Positions 14,670 to 23,607 of a stretch of 30,070 nt of DNA are shown piece after piece. A model generated the notes under the pieces. That model did not search any database, had not been told where the DNA came from, and worked only from the letters and a program-made list of their open reading frames with translations. The position numbers and the translations under genes were made by a program. How positions within the stretch are numbered: the stretch's first letter is position 1; each line of letters begins with the position of its first letter. This DNA is from Sphingobium sp. Its GTDB lineage: Bacteria; Pseudomonadota; Alphaproteobacteria; Sphingomonadales; Sphingomonadaceae. The DNA lies in contig JASBTC010000067.1 in assembly GCA_030148625.1 (NCBI GenBank), positions 1-30,070 of the forward strand. Reading direction: 5' to 3'.

Positions 14670-15779
14670 ATGAGCGAAATGGCCGATTTCATCCAGGAGC
14701 ATGGCGAAGCCGGCTGCGAGCTCAGCTTCCTGGGCTCCCTTTCGATCGCGCGCCTCGGTGACATTCCGCAGAGGCTCGCGGCGCTCGCCGTGCCGATCGA
14801 TGTCATCCGGCTCGACAAGATCGAGCATATCGACACGATCGGCGCCTGGCTGGTCTATCGATTGAGTCGCGATCACGGCGCCGAGATCAAGGGCGCTGAC
14901 GCCGATGCCAGCCGCCTGATCGAACAGGTTTCCGCCTCCGACCGCCCGGTGCGCATGCGCCCCGATCGGACGCCCCCCCATATCCGCGTGCTGGGCGAGA
15001 TCGGCGATGCGACGGCAATCGCCGGACAGACGCTGCTCGGCCTGCTCGGCTTTTTCGGCGCGACCTGTATCGCCGCATGGAACGTGATCCGTCACCCGGC
15101 CCGCTTCCGAATCAATGCGGTGGTCCAGCGCTTCGAAGTGGTCGGCGTCTCCGCGCTCGGCATCATCGGCCTGATGAGTTTCCTGATCGGCATCGTCATC
15201 GCGCAGCAGGGGGCGGTGCAGCTTCGCCAGTTCGGCATGGAGACCTTCACGATCAATCTGGTCGGCCGGATCACGCTGCGCGAACTGGGCGTGCTGATGA
15301 CCGCGATCATGGTCGCGGGCCGATCGGGTTCGGCCTTTGCCGCGCAGCTCGGCACGATGAAGCTGACCGAGGAGATCGACGCGATGCGCACCATCGGGGT
15401 CTCTCCGCAGGAGGCTCTGGTGCTGCCGCGCGTCCTCGCCACGGTCATATTGATGCCCCTTCTCGGCTTCTACGCCTCGATCGTCACGATCCTCGGCGGC
15501 CTTATCTGGTGCTGGATCGATCTCGGCATCCCGCCCGTCACTTTCATCCAGCGCATCCGCGAGGTCGTGCCGATGACCGACCTCTATGTCGGCATGGTCA
15601 AGGCGCCGGTGTTCGGCGCGATCATTGCCATGGCCGGCTGTTTCCAGGGCATGCAGGTCAAGGCCAATGCCGAGGAAGTCGGGCTGCGCACGACATCCGC
15701 GGTGGTCCAGGCGATCTTCCTGGTGATCGTGATCGATGCCTTTTTCGCGGTCTTCTTCACCTCGATCGGGTGGACATGA
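14670..15779 (+). CDS. mlaE: MlaE-type ABC transporter permease with N-terminal STAS-like domain
   Basis: The 369-residue protein has two parts. Residues ~1-100 resemble a STAS (MlaB-like) domain, with short strands such as CELSFLGSLSIARLG and IRLDKIEHIDTIGAWLV. Residues ~110-369 are the MlaE/YrbE permease, with the conserved coupling region GRITLRELGVLMTAIMVAGRSGSAFAAQLGTMKLTEEIDAMRTIG (positions roughly 207-251) and several membrane helices. It forms the inner-membrane core of a retrograde or anterograde glycerophospholipid transporter for outer-membrane lipid asymmetry. Fusion of the STAS part explains the lack of a separate mlaB gene here. It overlaps the ATPase gene by ATGA (15776-15779). 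A second in-frame ATG at 14679 is possible. Confidence 0.93.
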   Translation: MSEMADFIQEHGEAGCELSFLGSLSIARLGDIPQRLAALAVPIDVIRLDKIEHIDTIGAWLVYRLSRDHGAEIKGADADASRLIEQVSASDRPVRMRPDRTPPHIRVLGEIGDATAIAGQTLLGLLGFFGATCIAAWNVIRHPARFRINAVVQRFEVVGVSALGIIGLMSFLIGIVIAQQGAVQLRQFGMETFTINLVGRITLRELGVLMTAIMVAGRSGSAFAAQLGTMKLTEEIDAMRTIGVSPQEALVLPRVLATVILMPLLGFYASIVTILGGLIWCWIDLGIPPVTFIQRIREVVPMTDLYVGMVKAPVFGAIIAMAGCFQGMQVKANAEEVGLRTTSAVVQAIFLVIVIDAFFAVFFTSIGWT

Positions 15780-16606
15780 GCAGCACCGAACAAGACGCGA
15801 TCGAGGAACTGCCCGAGCTGGCGGAGGGCGAAACCGTCATCTGCGTGCGCGGCCTCAAGAACAGCTTCGGCGATCAGGTCGTGCACGAAGGACTCGATCT
15901 GAACGTCCGCAAGGGCGAGATATTGGGCGTGGTCGGCGGATCGGGCACCGGCAAGTCGGTGCTCATGCGTTCGATCATCGGACTCCAGACGCCCGACGAA
16001 GGCGAGATCAGCGTATTCGGTCAGTCGATGATCGGCCGCGACGAAAATGATGCAGTCGCCGTCCGCCGACGCTGGGGCGTGCTGTTCCAGGGCGGGGCGC
16101 TGTTCTCGACACTCACCGTCGCCGAGAATGTCCAGGTTCCGCTCCGCGAATTCTATCCGGATATCAAACCGCCGCTGCTCGACGAGATCGCGTCCTTCAA
16201 GGTGACGATGAGTGGCCTGCCCGTCGAAGCGGGGCCCAAATATCCCGCCGAGCTGTCGGGCGGTATGCGCAAGCGCGCGGGGCTGGCGCGGGCGCTGGCG
16301 CTCGATCCCGAATTGCTGTTCCTCGACGAACCGACTGCCGGCCTCGACCCGATCGGCGCCGCCGCTTTCGACGAACTGACCGCCGAACTCCAGAAGATAC
16401 TGGGGCTGACGGTCTTTCTGATCACGCACGATCTCGATACGCTTTATGCTATCTGCGACCGCGTGGCGGTGCTTGCGGACAAGAAAGTGATCGCGGTTGG
16501 TACCATCGACGAGTTGCTGGCGTTGGATCACCCGTGGATCCAGGAATATTTCAACGGCCCGCGTGGCCGGGCCGCGGTGGCGGCGAAGCAGAAGAAGAAG
16601 GGCTGA
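15776..16606 (+). CDS. mlaF: MlaF-type ABC transporter ATP-binding protein
   Basis: The 276-residue ATPase energises the MlaE permease. It has Walker A GGSGTGKS, a Q-loop in WGVLFQGGALFSTLTV, the ABC signature ELSGGMRKRAGLARAL, Walker B LLFLDEPTAGLDPIG and the H-loop ITHDLDT. The GGALFSSLTV-like segment after the Q-loop and the signature SGGMxKRxxLARA are characteristic of the MlaF/Ttg2A group. The start is ATG 15776, overlapping mlaE by 4 nt, which implies coupling. The Lys-rich tail (KQKKKG) is unremarkable. mlaD follows after 6 bp. Confidence 0.95.
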   Translation: MSSTEQDAIEELPELAEGETVICVRGLKNSFGDQVVHEGLDLNVRKGEILGVVGGSGTGKSVLMRSIIGLQTPDEGEISVFGQSMIGRDENDAVAVRRRWGVLFQGGALFSTLTVAENVQVPLREFYPDIKPPLLDEIASFKVTMSGLPVEAGPKYPAELSGGMRKRAGLARALALDPELLFLDEPTAGLDPIGAAAFDELTAELQKILGLTVFLITHDLDTLYAICDRVAVLADKKVIAVGTIDELLALDHPWIQEYFNGPRGRAAVAAKQKKKG

Positions 16607-16612
16607 GCGCCG

Positions 16613-17563
16613 ATGGAAACCCGCTCCAATCACGTCCTCGTCGGCAGCGTCGTGCTTGCCCTGCTCGCCGCGCTGGCGATCTTCACGGTCTGGCTGGCGC
16701 AGCTCGGCGGCGGATCCGAGACCAAATACGACATCTTCTTCAAACAATCGGTCGACGGCCTCGCCAAGGGATCGAGCGTCAGCTTTTCCGGCGTCCCCTC
16801 CGGCCAGGTCGACGAGATCTCGCTCTGGCCCAAGGATCCCGAATTCGTTCGCGTCCGTATCCGTGTGAAATCGGAAACGCCGGTGCTGCAGGGCACCACC
16901 GCGACCATCCAGGGCGTCGGCTTCACCGGTGTCTCGCAGATCATGCTCGATGGCGCGGTCAAGGGCGCGCCGCCGATCACCGATATCGGCCCCGGCGGCG
17001 TGCCGGTGATCCCGACAAAACCCGGCGCACTGGGTGAATTGCTGTCGAACGCGCCGCAGCTGCTCGAGCGGCTGACGACGCTGACCGAACGGCTGACCTT
17101 GCTGCTGAGCGACCGCAACCAGGCATCGATCGCGGGCATCCTCGACAATGTCGAGAAGCTCTCCGGATCGCTGGCGCAGCGCGGCCCCGAAATCGCCGCG
17201 ACGCTGGCGCAGACGCGCGTCGCGATCGAACAGGCGGGCAACGCCGCGGAAGAAATCGGCAAGCTTGCCGGCACGACCAATGACCTGCTCGACAAGGAAG
17301 GTCGTCCGCTGATGGCCGATCTGCGCAAGACCGTGGCATCGGCCAAGACCAGCATGGATACGCTCGATGCCGCGATCGGCGATGCGAGGCCGGGCCTTCA
17401 GGCATTCTCGAAGCAGACTGTTCCCGAAGTCGGCCAGCTCGTCCGCGATCTGCGCGACATGTCCGAAGCGCTGACCGCGGTTGCGACGCGGCTCGACCGC
17501 GGCGGCGCCGGCGCGCTCGTCGGAACGCCCAAGCTCCCCGACTATAAGAAGAAGGGCAAATGA
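16613..17563 (+). CDS. mlaD: MlaD-type MCE-domain substrate-binding protein
   Basis: The 316-residue protein is anchored by one N-terminal helix (residues ~9-29, VLVGSVVLALLAALAIFTVW) and continues in the periplasm with one MCE domain (~37-115: YDIFFKQSVDGLAKGSSVSF, SGVPSGQV, GTTATIQGVGFTGVSQIML). After it comes a long helical, Ala/Leu-rich region (residues ~135-295) with repeated AQ and Thr patterns, longer than in E. coli MlaD and similar to other alphaproteobacterial MCE proteins; it could form a tunnel or tether across the periplasm. It binds lipids and rings the MlaE dimer. It overlaps the following lipoprotein gene by ATGA. Confidence 0.93.
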   Translation: METRSNHVLVGSVVLALLAALAIFTVWLAQLGGGSETKYDIFFKQSVDGLAKGSSVSFSGVPSGQVDEISLWPKDPEFVRVRIRVKSETPVLQGTTATIQGVGFTGVSQIMLDGAVKGAPPITDIGPGGVPVIPTKPGALGELLSNAPQLLERLTTLTERLTLLLSDRNQASIAGILDNVEKLSGSLAQRGPEIAATLAQTRVAIEQAGNAAEEIGKLAGTTNDLLDKEGRPLMADLRKTVASAKTSMDTLDAAIGDARPGLQAFSKQTVPEVGQLVRDLRDMSEALTAVATRLDRGGAGALVGTPKLPDYKKKGK

Positions 17564-18165
17564 TCATGGCGCGCCATGCACACATATTCCGCCTGACCAT
17601 CCCGCTCGCGGCGCTCGCGCTTTCGGGCTGCATCAGCTTCGGCGCCAAGCCGCCGGCGACCTTGCTGACCCTGTTCCCCGCGACCGCGATGCCAGCGGGG
17701 GAAAGCCGCACGGCGGTTGCAGGCCAGGCGGTGACCATCCTCACGCCCCGCGTTCCCGCGGCGCTTGCCAATAATCGCATCCCGGTTCGCAGCGACGATA
17801 CCAGCATCGCTTATGTGAAGGACGCGCAATGGGCGGATTCGCCCAATCGTCTGTTCCGCGCCCTGCTCGCGGACGTGGTCACGGCGCGCACCGGCCGCAT
17901 GGTTCTGGACAATCGCCAGTTCAGCTTCGACCCCGGCACAACCGTCTCAGGGGAGTTGCGCAATTTCACGATCGACGCGGCGGCGATGCAGGCGATCGTG
18001 ACCTATGACGCGGCGCGCGCGACCGAAAACGGCGCGAAGATCGAGGAGCGCCGCTTCGAGGCGCGCGTCCCGGTTTCGGCGATCGAACCCGGCCCAGCCG
18101 CGGTCGCGCTCAACACCGCCGCGAACCAGGTGGCCGACCAGGTCGCCGCCTGGATCGGCAATTGA
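17560..18165 (+). CDS. ABC-type transport auxiliary lipoprotein (PqiC-like)
   Basis: The 201-residue protein has a lipoprotein signal with lipobox LALSGC (Cys24), so it should be lipid-anchored. The mature part begins with the ABC_trans_aux/PqiC pattern (LLTLFPA...) and contains VRSDDTSIAYVKDAQWADSPNRLFRALL, which is the conserved R-x-x-x-[x]n-Y-x-x-x-x-W-A-x-x-P-x-x-L-[LF]-x-x-x-L block of the family. These proteins partner MCE transporters at the outer membrane. The start is ATG 17560, overlapping mlaD by 4 nt, or ATG 17566. It is the last gene of the four-gene transporter operon. Confidence 0.9.
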   Translation: MIMARHAHIFRLTIPLAALALSGCISFGAKPPATLLTLFPATAMPAGESRTAVAGQAVTILTPRVPAALANNRIPVRSDDTSIAYVKDAQWADSPNRLFRALLADVVTARTGRMVLDNRQFSFDPGTTVSGELRNFTIDAAAMQAIVTYDAARATENGAKIEERRFEARVPVSAIEPGPAAVALNTAANQVADQVAAWIGN

Positions 18166-18170
18166 GATAG

Positions 18171-18194
18171 CGCCGGCCGGACAGCGGGCCGGCG
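18171..18194 (+). terminator. Hairpin between the lipoprotein and exoribonuclease genes
   Basis: CGCCGGCC (18171-18178) pairs with GGCCGGCG (18187-18194) around an 8-nt loop, 5 nt after the lipoprotein stop. There is no T run, so it may be a weak terminator, an attenuator or an RNA-stability element. The next gene's ribosome site (GGGGAT, 18199-18204) lies just beyond. Confidence 0.45.
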
Positions 18195-18209
18195 GATTGG
18201 GGATTCTTC

Positions 18210-18659
18210 TTGCGCTATTTCCTGGATACCGAATTCAACGGCTTTGGCGGCGCGTTGATCAGCATCGCGCTCGTGCCCGAATATGGCGACGAGGAATTCT
18301 ACGCGATCCTGCCACTCACCGATCCGGTCGAGCCCTGGGTGGAACGGCATGTGATGCCCTATCTCCACATGGTGCCGCCCGCGCTCGACATGACGATGCG
18401 CAGTGAAGACGCCGCACATGCGGTCGCGCATTATCTGGCGCATGATCCCGGTCCGGTGATCGTCGCCGACTGGCCCGACGACATCGCCTATTTCTGCAAG
18501 CTGTTGGTCATCGGCAATGGCGTGATCGCCGATATCGACGATGTGGATTTCAGCTTTCTCCGCTCCCCCGGCTTCAGCCCCGCCGCCAACAGCAAGGTGC
18601 CGCACAATGCGCTCCACGATGCGCGGGCGCTGCGGGATTTTGTGCTGGGTGGGCGCTGA
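18210..18659 (+). CDS. DEDDh 3'-5' exoribonuclease-like protein
   Basis: The 149-residue protein begins RYFLDTEFNGFGGALISIAL, with Asp6 and Glu8 as the DxE metal ligands of the DEDD exonuclease fold. VIVADWPDDIAYF supplies the second Asp, and HNALHDARALRD near the C-terminus gives the His and Asp of a DEDDh enzyme. It is shorter than RNase T or Orn and matches small proteins annotated as 3'-5' exoribonuclease/polyadenylate-specific 3'-exoribonuclease AS. A TTG at 18210 preceded by GGGGAT is the only sensible start because the first beta strand begins right there. The substrate is unknown. It lies 44 bp after the lipoprotein gene with a hairpin between. Confidence 0.85.
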   Translation: MRYFLDTEFNGFGGALISIALVPEYGDEEFYAILPLTDPVEPWVERHVMPYLHMVPPALDMTMRSEDAAHAVAHYLAHDPGPVIVADWPDDIAYFCKLLVIGNGVIADIDDVDFSFLRSPGFSPAANSKVPHNALHDARALRDFVLGGR

Positions 18660-18682
18660 ACCGGCCTTGAGGCCACCAACTC

Positions 18683-18712
18683 TTGTCATTCCCGCATTCG
18701 CGGGAATGACAA
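18683..18712. terminator. Perfect inverted repeat acting as two-way terminator (REP-like)
   Basis: TTGTCATTCCCGC (18683-18695) and GCGGGAATGACAA (18700-18712) are exact complements around the loop ATTC: 13 bp of stem. It lies between convergent genes (exoribonuclease end 18659, pepN end 18743). The GTCATTCCCGC...GCGGGAATGAC form is a very common dispersed intergenic repeat of many proteobacteria; TTG/CAA ends make it usable in both directions. Confidence 0.85.
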
Positions 18713-18742
18713 TGTGGGTACTTCGATCTTGATCGGTCAAAC

Positions 18743-21325
18743 CTATCCCAGGCTCTTCGACGCCTGTTCGAACACATCCTTCGACAGACCCGGGGTCTCG
18801 ACGATCCGGCCGAGCGCCGCGCGCATCAGGGCGGCGCGGCCGTCGTCGAAGCGGCGCCAGCGGCCGAGCGGCGGTACCAGCTTGGCGGCGGTCTGCGGAT
18901 TGATCGGATCGAGCGCGACGATGATGTCGACCAGGAATGCATAGCCGCGGCCGTCGGCGGCGTGGAAAGCGCGCTGATTGGCGGTGAAGGCGCCAGCAAG
19001 CGCGCGGACGCGATTGGGATTGGCCAGCGTGAAATCGGGATGCTTCTCCAGTGCAAGCACCGCATCCAGCGCGTCGTCGCGCGTCGAAAGCGCCTGGGTG
19101 GTGAACCATTTATCGAGCACCAGCGCATTGTCGCGATAGCGTGCGTAAAAGGCCTCGAGCGCATCGTCACGCTGCGCGGAGACGCCGTTGACCAGCGTGG
19201 TCAGCGCGCCCTGCCGATCGGTCATATTGTCGGCGGCGACGAACTGGGCATGGGCAAGTTCGGCCGCATCGGACGCGCCCGATGCCGCGATATAGCCGAG
19301 CGCCACCGTCTTCATCCGGCGCGCGCCCTTGGCGGCCGGCGAATATTCGAAACGATTGGCCTGCGCCCCCGCATGGGCGGCGCGCCATTCGGCCTCCAGC
19401 GCCTTGCCGAGATCGGTGCGCAGCGCCTCGCGGGCACGATGGATCGCTTCGGGCTCGACGACGGGCATCTGTTCGCCCACGAACGCCTCGCTCGGCAGCA
19501 GGACCGCCTCGGCAACGAACGCCCTGTCGAGCGCGGGATCGCCCAGCGTGTTGCGGACCGCCTCGATCACCGCACCATGGTCCGCACCGCCCGCGATCAC
19601 GGCAGCGACAAGCGTATCGAGCATGAGCTGCTGCATCGCCTCGTAGCGCGCAAACGGGTCATCGTCGTGCGCCGACAGAAAGGCGAGGTCGGTCACGCTG
19701 CGCCCGGTTTCCACCACCACGGGCGTCGAGAAGCTGCGGTTGATCGAAAGCACCGGACGCGTCGCGATATCGTCGAATATGATCTCCTGGCGCGGTTCGG
19801 CCAACAGGATCAGCTGCTCGTCGCAGAGCGGTCGCGCGGTATCGGCGCAGAACAGACGGGTGCGCAGCGGCAACAGCATCGGCTGTTTGTCGGGCTGGCC
19901 CGGCGTTGCGGGAACCGACTGCTCGAGCGTCAGCCGCGCGGTCGTGCCCTCATGATCGAGCCGGGCGACGACGCGCGGAGTCCCCGCCTGGCTGTACCAC
20001 AAGCGGAACTGCGTCAGATCGGTATCGCCCCCCGCCTCCATCGCGGCGACGAAATCCTCGCAGGTCGCGGCTTCACCGTCATGCCGCGCGAAATACAGGT
20101 CGGTGGCGGTGCGGAAACGCTCCGGGCCGAGGATCGCATGCATCATCCGGATCACCTCGGCGCCCTTATTGTAGATCGTCGCGGTGTAGAAGTTGGAGAT
20201 CTCCATATAGGATTCGGGGCGGATGGGATGCGCGAGCGGCCCTGAATCCTCGGGGAACTGGGCGGCGCGCAGGGTGCGGACATCCTCGATCCGCTTGACC
20301 GCGGAGCTGCCCTGATCGGCGGAGAATTGCTGGTCGCGAAAGACGGTGAAGCCTTCCTTCAGCGACAATTGGAACCAGTCGCGGCAGGTGACGCGATTGC
20401 CCGACCAATTGTGGAAATATTCGTGGGCCACCACGCCCGCGACCGCATCATAATCGGCATCGGTCGCGGTATCCGGATCGGCCAATATGTAGCGCGAATT
20501 GAATATGTTGAGGCCCTTATTCTCCATCGCGCCGAAATTGAAATCGGCGACGGCGACGATGTTGAACACGTCGAGATCATATTCGCGGCCATAGACCGTC
20601 TCATCCCAGGCCATTGAGAGCTTGAGCGCGGTCATCGCATGATCGGTCTTGGCAAGGTCCGCCGCGCGCACCCAGATGCCGAGATCGACCTTGCGGCCCG
20701 ACATGGTCGTGAAGCTGTCGCGGTTCGCGACCAGATCGCCGGCGACCAGCGCGAACAGATAGCAGGGTTTGGGAAAGGGATCGCGCCACTCCGCCCAATG
20801 CCGGCCGTCACCGGAATCCCCCGATGCCACGGGGTCTCCGTTCGCCAGCAGCACGGGATAGCGCGCCTTGTCCGCTTCCATCCGCACGACATAGCGGCTG
20901 AGCACGTCGGGCCGATCGGGAAAGAACGTGATGCGCCGGAACCCTTCCGCCTCGCACTGCGTACAGAGCAGGCCGCCCGACGCGTAGAGCCCCATGAGCT
21001 GGGTGTTCAATTCGGGCGCGATCTCGACCTCGGTCTCGACGACATGGTCGCTGCCCGAAAGGGGCACGATCAGCCGGTCATCCTCCATCCGCCATTCGAC
21101 CGCAGCGCCGTCGACGCGGACGGCGATCGGGGTCAGCCCGTCGCCATCGAGCGCGAGCGCCCGATCGTGATCGCCGTTGCGCACGACATGCAGTCGCGAG
21201 ACGACCTGGGTGTGCATGCCGTCCAGCCGAAAATCGAGGCTGATTTCGGGCACCAGCCAATCGGGCGGACGATAATCCTCGCGACGGATGACGGTGGGCG
21301 CGGCGGTGGACTGGATATCGAGCAT
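18743..21325 (-). CDS. pepN: Aminopeptidase N (M1 family)
   Basis: The 860-residue zinc enzyme removes N-terminal residues from peptides in the cytoplasm. It has the substrate-anchoring GAMEN motif (265-269, in NFGAMENKGLNIF) and the zinc site HEYFH (301-305) with the third ligand Glu324 in LSLKEGFTVFRDQQF. Length and layout (N-terminal beta domain, thermolysin-like domain, middle beta domain, long C-terminal helical domain) agree with E. coli PepN (about 870). The frame is open to 21385 but ATG 21325 (MLDIQSTAAPTVIRREDYRP) is the sensible start, since M1 aminopeptidases of this type begin with a short tail before the R-x-D-Y-x-P-P-x-[WY]-L block. It is divergent from the M48 protease gene. 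Confidence 0.95.
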   Translation of the reverse strand: MLDIQSTAAPTVIRREDYRPPDWLVPEISLDFRLDGMHTQVVSRLHVVRNGDHDRALALDGDGLTPIAVRVDGAAVEWRMEDDRLIVPLSGSDHVVETEVEIAPELNTQLMGLYASGGLLCTQCEAEGFRRITFFPDRPDVLSRYVVRMEADKARYPVLLANGDPVASGDSGDGRHWAEWRDPFPKPCYLFALVAGDLVANRDSFTTMSGRKVDLGIWVRAADLAKTDHAMTALKLSMAWDETVYGREYDLDVFNIVAVADFNFGAMENKGLNIFNSRYILADPDTATDADYDAVAGVVAHEYFHNWSGNRVTCRDWFQLSLKEGFTVFRDQQFSADQGSSAVKRIEDVRTLRAAQFPEDSGPLAHPIRPESYMEISNFYTATIYNKGAEVIRMMHAILGPERFRTATDLYFARHDGEAATCEDFVAAMEAGGDTDLTQFRLWYSQAGTPRVVARLDHEGTTARLTLEQSVPATPGQPDKQPMLLPLRTRLFCADTARPLCDEQLILLAEPRQEIIFDDIATRPVLSINRSFSTPVVVETGRSVTDLAFLSAHDDDPFARYEAMQQLMLDTLVAAVIAGGADHGAVIEAVRNTLGDPALDRAFVAEAVLLPSEAFVGEQMPVVEPEAIHRAREALRTDLGKALEAEWRAAHAGAQANRFEYSPAAKGARRMKTVALGYIAASGASDAAELAHAQFVAADNMTDRQGALTTLVNGVSAQRDDALEAFYARYRDNALVLDKWFTTQALSTRDDALDAVLALEKHPDFTLANPNRVRALAGAFTANQRAFHAADGRGYAFLVDIIVALDPINPQTAAKLVPPLGRWRRFDDGRAALMRAALGRIVETPGLSKDVFEQASKSLG

Positions 21326-21420
21326 GGTCCGAGCCTTACGCCGCGGTGCCGAGGCGTGCAATTGCGCTTGCATCGCCAAATGCATGGCATAGCCTGCGCC
21401 GCTCGGGGGGAGATTATTCG

Positions 21421-22680
21421 ATGCGGCCCAGGACGACCATGATCATCGCCGCGGCGGCGCTCGCGCTTGCGCTTCCCGGCCTGGTCCATGCCCAGGGTTT
21501 CGACGTGGAGGCGGCGACGCGTGCCTATGTCGACACGCTGCACGGGCCGGCGCGCGACCGCTCCGATGCCTATTTCGAAGGCGGCTATTGGATGACGCTG
21601 TGGGGGGCGCTCGTCTCGGTCGCGACCTGCTGGATCCTGCTGCGTTTCGGCCTCTCCGCCCGTTTCCGCGACTGGGCGGAAGGGCGGACGAAGCGGCCGG
21701 CGCTGGCGGCCGCGCTCTACGCGCTGCCCTACACCATCGCCGCCGCGCTGATCGCGCTGCCCTGGACGATCTATGCCGGCTATATCCGCGAGAAGCATTA
21801 TGACCTGATGAGCCAGAGCTTCGGCGGCTGGGCGGGGGAACAGGCGATCGGCCTGGGCATCGGCGTGATCATCACCGCGCTGCTGCTGATGATCGTCTTT
21901 GCCGTGATCCGCCGCGCGCCAAGGCTCTGGTGGCTGTTCGGCGCGGGCGCGATGACCGCGTTCACGGCGACCGGCCTGCTGATCTCCCCGGTCTTCATCT
22001 CGCCGCTGTTCAACAGCTATACCGAGATGCCCGCCGGCCCGGTGCGCGACCGCATCGTCGCCATGGCGGCAGCCAATCATGTTCCGGCCGAACATATCTA
22101 CGTGTTCGACGCGTCGAAACAGAGCAAGCGCATCTCGGCCAACGTGTCGGGCCTCGGTCCGACGATCCGGATCTCGCTCAACGACAATCTGCTCAACCGC
22201 ACATCTCCGCCCGAGATCGCGGCGGTGATGGGACATGAGCTTGGCCACTATGTGCTCGGCCATATCTGGTCGCTGCTCGGCCTGTTCGGCGCGCTGTTCC
22301 TCGCCGGCTTCTGGCTGGTCTCGCGGATCGCGCCCGCGCTGCTCAGGCGGCATGGTGCCGCGTGGGGCGTGCGCGGCGTCGACGACCCTGCGGCGACGCC
22401 GCTTTTCTTCGGTATCGCGGCGATACTCGGCCTGCTCGCCACACCGATCACCAACAGCATGATCCGGATCAGCGAAAGCAAGGCCGACGCCTTCGGGCTG
22501 AACGCCGCGCGCGAACCGGACGGCTTCGCGCTCACCGCCATGAAACTCTCGGAATATCGCAAGATCTCGCCCGGCCCGATCGAGGAACTGCTCTTTTTCG
22601 ATCATCCCTCGGGGGAAACGCGTGTGCGCATGGCGATGCAGTGGAAAGCCGACCATCTGGGCGACGCGCGACCGAAATAG
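21421..22680 (+). CDS. M48 family metallopeptidase, Ste24/CAAX prenyl protease 1-like
   Basis: The 419-residue membrane protease has an N-terminal hydrophobic leader (MIIAAAALALALPGLVHAQG), several membrane helices of the M48 N-terminal domain (residues ~60-200), then the zinc site HELGH (272-276) with further helices. The downstream ligand Glu352 is in the SESKADAFG block typical of Ste24. In bacteria without known protein prenylation such enzymes probably act in membrane-protein quality control; substrates are unknown. The start ATG 21421 is preceded by GGGGGGAG. It is divergent from pepN (95 bp between starts). Confidence 0.92.
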   Translation: MRPRTTMIIAAAALALALPGLVHAQGFDVEAATRAYVDTLHGPARDRSDAYFEGGYWMTLWGALVSVATCWILLRFGLSARFRDWAEGRTKRPALAAALYALPYTIAAALIALPWTIYAGYIREKHYDLMSQSFGGWAGEQAIGLGIGVIITALLLMIVFAVIRRAPRLWWLFGAGAMTAFTATGLLISPVFISPLFNSYTEMPAGPVRDRIVAMAAANHVPAEHIYVFDASKQSKRISANVSGLGPTIRISLNDNLLNRTSPPEIAAVMGHELGHYVLGHIWSLLGLFGALFLAGFWLVSRIAPALLRRHGAAWGVRGVDDPAATPLFFGIAAILGLLATPITNSMIRISESKADAFGLNAAREPDGFALTAMKLSEYRKISPGPIEELLFFDHPSGETRVRMAMQWKADHLGDARPK

Positions 22681-22695
22681 CGGCAATACCGCTCA

Positions 22696-22732
22696 TGTCC
22701 GCCCTTCGACTTCGCCCAGGAGGGCCTTTCGC
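22696..22732. repeat. Degenerate REP-like hairpin
   Basis: GCCCT and AGGGC enclose TCGACTTCGCCCAGG in the short gap after the M48 protease gene. The CCCTTCGACTTCG... unit resembles the GAAGTCGAG units at 7221-7294 in inverted form, so it is probably a decayed member of the same repeat class. The stem is short and the match is weak; a terminator role is possible. Confidence 0.4.
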
Positions 22733-22770
22733 GGGGTGACGTGACCGCCAATTTAGGCGAACAGGTCCGG

Positions 22771-23607
22771 ATGAGCGCGCTCTTCATCTTCGGCCTTGGC
22801 TATACCGCTTCCCGCCTTGCCATCAGGCTCCGTGAGCAGGATTGGCATGTTGCCGGCACCGGCCGTGGTGGCGACGTGCCATTCGACGACCGCACAGCGG
22901 TCGAACATGCGCTCGCCTCCGCCACGCATATCCTGTCGAGCGTGCCGCCCCGGCGTGACGAAGACCCGGTTCTTGCGGCCTATGGCGATGCGATCCGCGG
23001 CTTTCCGGGCTGGATCGGCTACCTCTCCTCGACAGGCGTCTATGGCGATACGCGCGGCGCCTGGGTCGATGAAAGCGCCCCGATCGGCTCGGGCCGGCGA
23101 ACCGCGCGCGCCACGGCCGATCTCGCATGGCAATCGCTCGGCGCCCATGTCTTCCGCCTGCCCGGCATTTACGGCCCGGGCCGCTCGTCGCTCGATCGGG
23201 TGTCGGCCGGCACCGCGCACCGGATCGATCTGCCCGGCCAGGTTTTCAGCCGCATCCATGTCGACGATATCGCATCGGGCGTGATCGCGGGCCTTGCCGG
23301 CCCCGCCGGCGTCTACAATCTCGCCGACGATGCGCCATGCAGCCAGAATGACGTGATCGCGCATGCGGCGGCCTTGCTCGGGATCGCGCCGCCACCGCTT
23401 CTCGCGGTCGACGATGCCGGCCTCTCGCCAGCGGCGCGCGCCTTCTATGCCGAGAACCGGCGGGTTGCGAACGGCAAGGCGAAGCGCGTTCTCGGCTGGT
23501 GCCCGACCTTTCCCGACTATCGCGCCGGGCTGGGCGCCCTCAACGCGAACACCAGCCCGATCAGCGCCAGTGCACATCCGGTGATCGCAAGCGGCGACCA
23601 GCGATAA
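22771..23607 (+). CDS. NAD(P)-dependent SDR epimerase/dehydratase (YeeZ-like)
   Basis: From ATG 22771 the protein has 278 residues and opens with ALFIFGLGYTASRLAIRL, an atypical Rossmann GxGxxx motif found in the YeeZ-like branch of extended SDRs. Other family features are VPPRRDEDPVL, YLSSTGVYGDTRGAWVDE, VFRLPGIYGPGRSSLD and IHVDDIASGV. The usual YxxxK catalytic pair is replaced (VYGD... and later W), as in this branch, so the reaction is not predictable. GTG 22741 would add 10 residues, but the fold begins at the ATG. The last ~30 residues overlap the end of the EamA gene on the opposite strand (91 bp), so the tail may be a recent extension after loss of an earlier stop. Confidence 0.87.
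   Translation: MSALFIFGLGYTASRLAIRLREQDWHVAGTGRGGDVPFDDRTAVEHALASATHILSSVPPRRDEDPVLAAYGDAIRGFPGWIGYLSSTGVYGDTRGAWVDESAPIGSGRRTARATADLAWQSLGAHVFRLPGIYGPGRSSLDRVSAGTAHRIDLPGQVFSRIHVDDIASGVIAGLAGPAGVYNLADDAPCSQNDVIAHAAALLGIAPPPLLAVDDAGLSPAARAFYAENRRVANGKAKRVLGWCPTFPDYRAGLGALNANTSPISASAHPVIASGDQR

Noticed and set aside
15584..16747. 387-codon minus-strand frame opposite the mla genes
   Set aside because: It is antisense to mlaE and mlaF, which have full ABC motifs and coupled starts; no family features are visible in the mirror frame.
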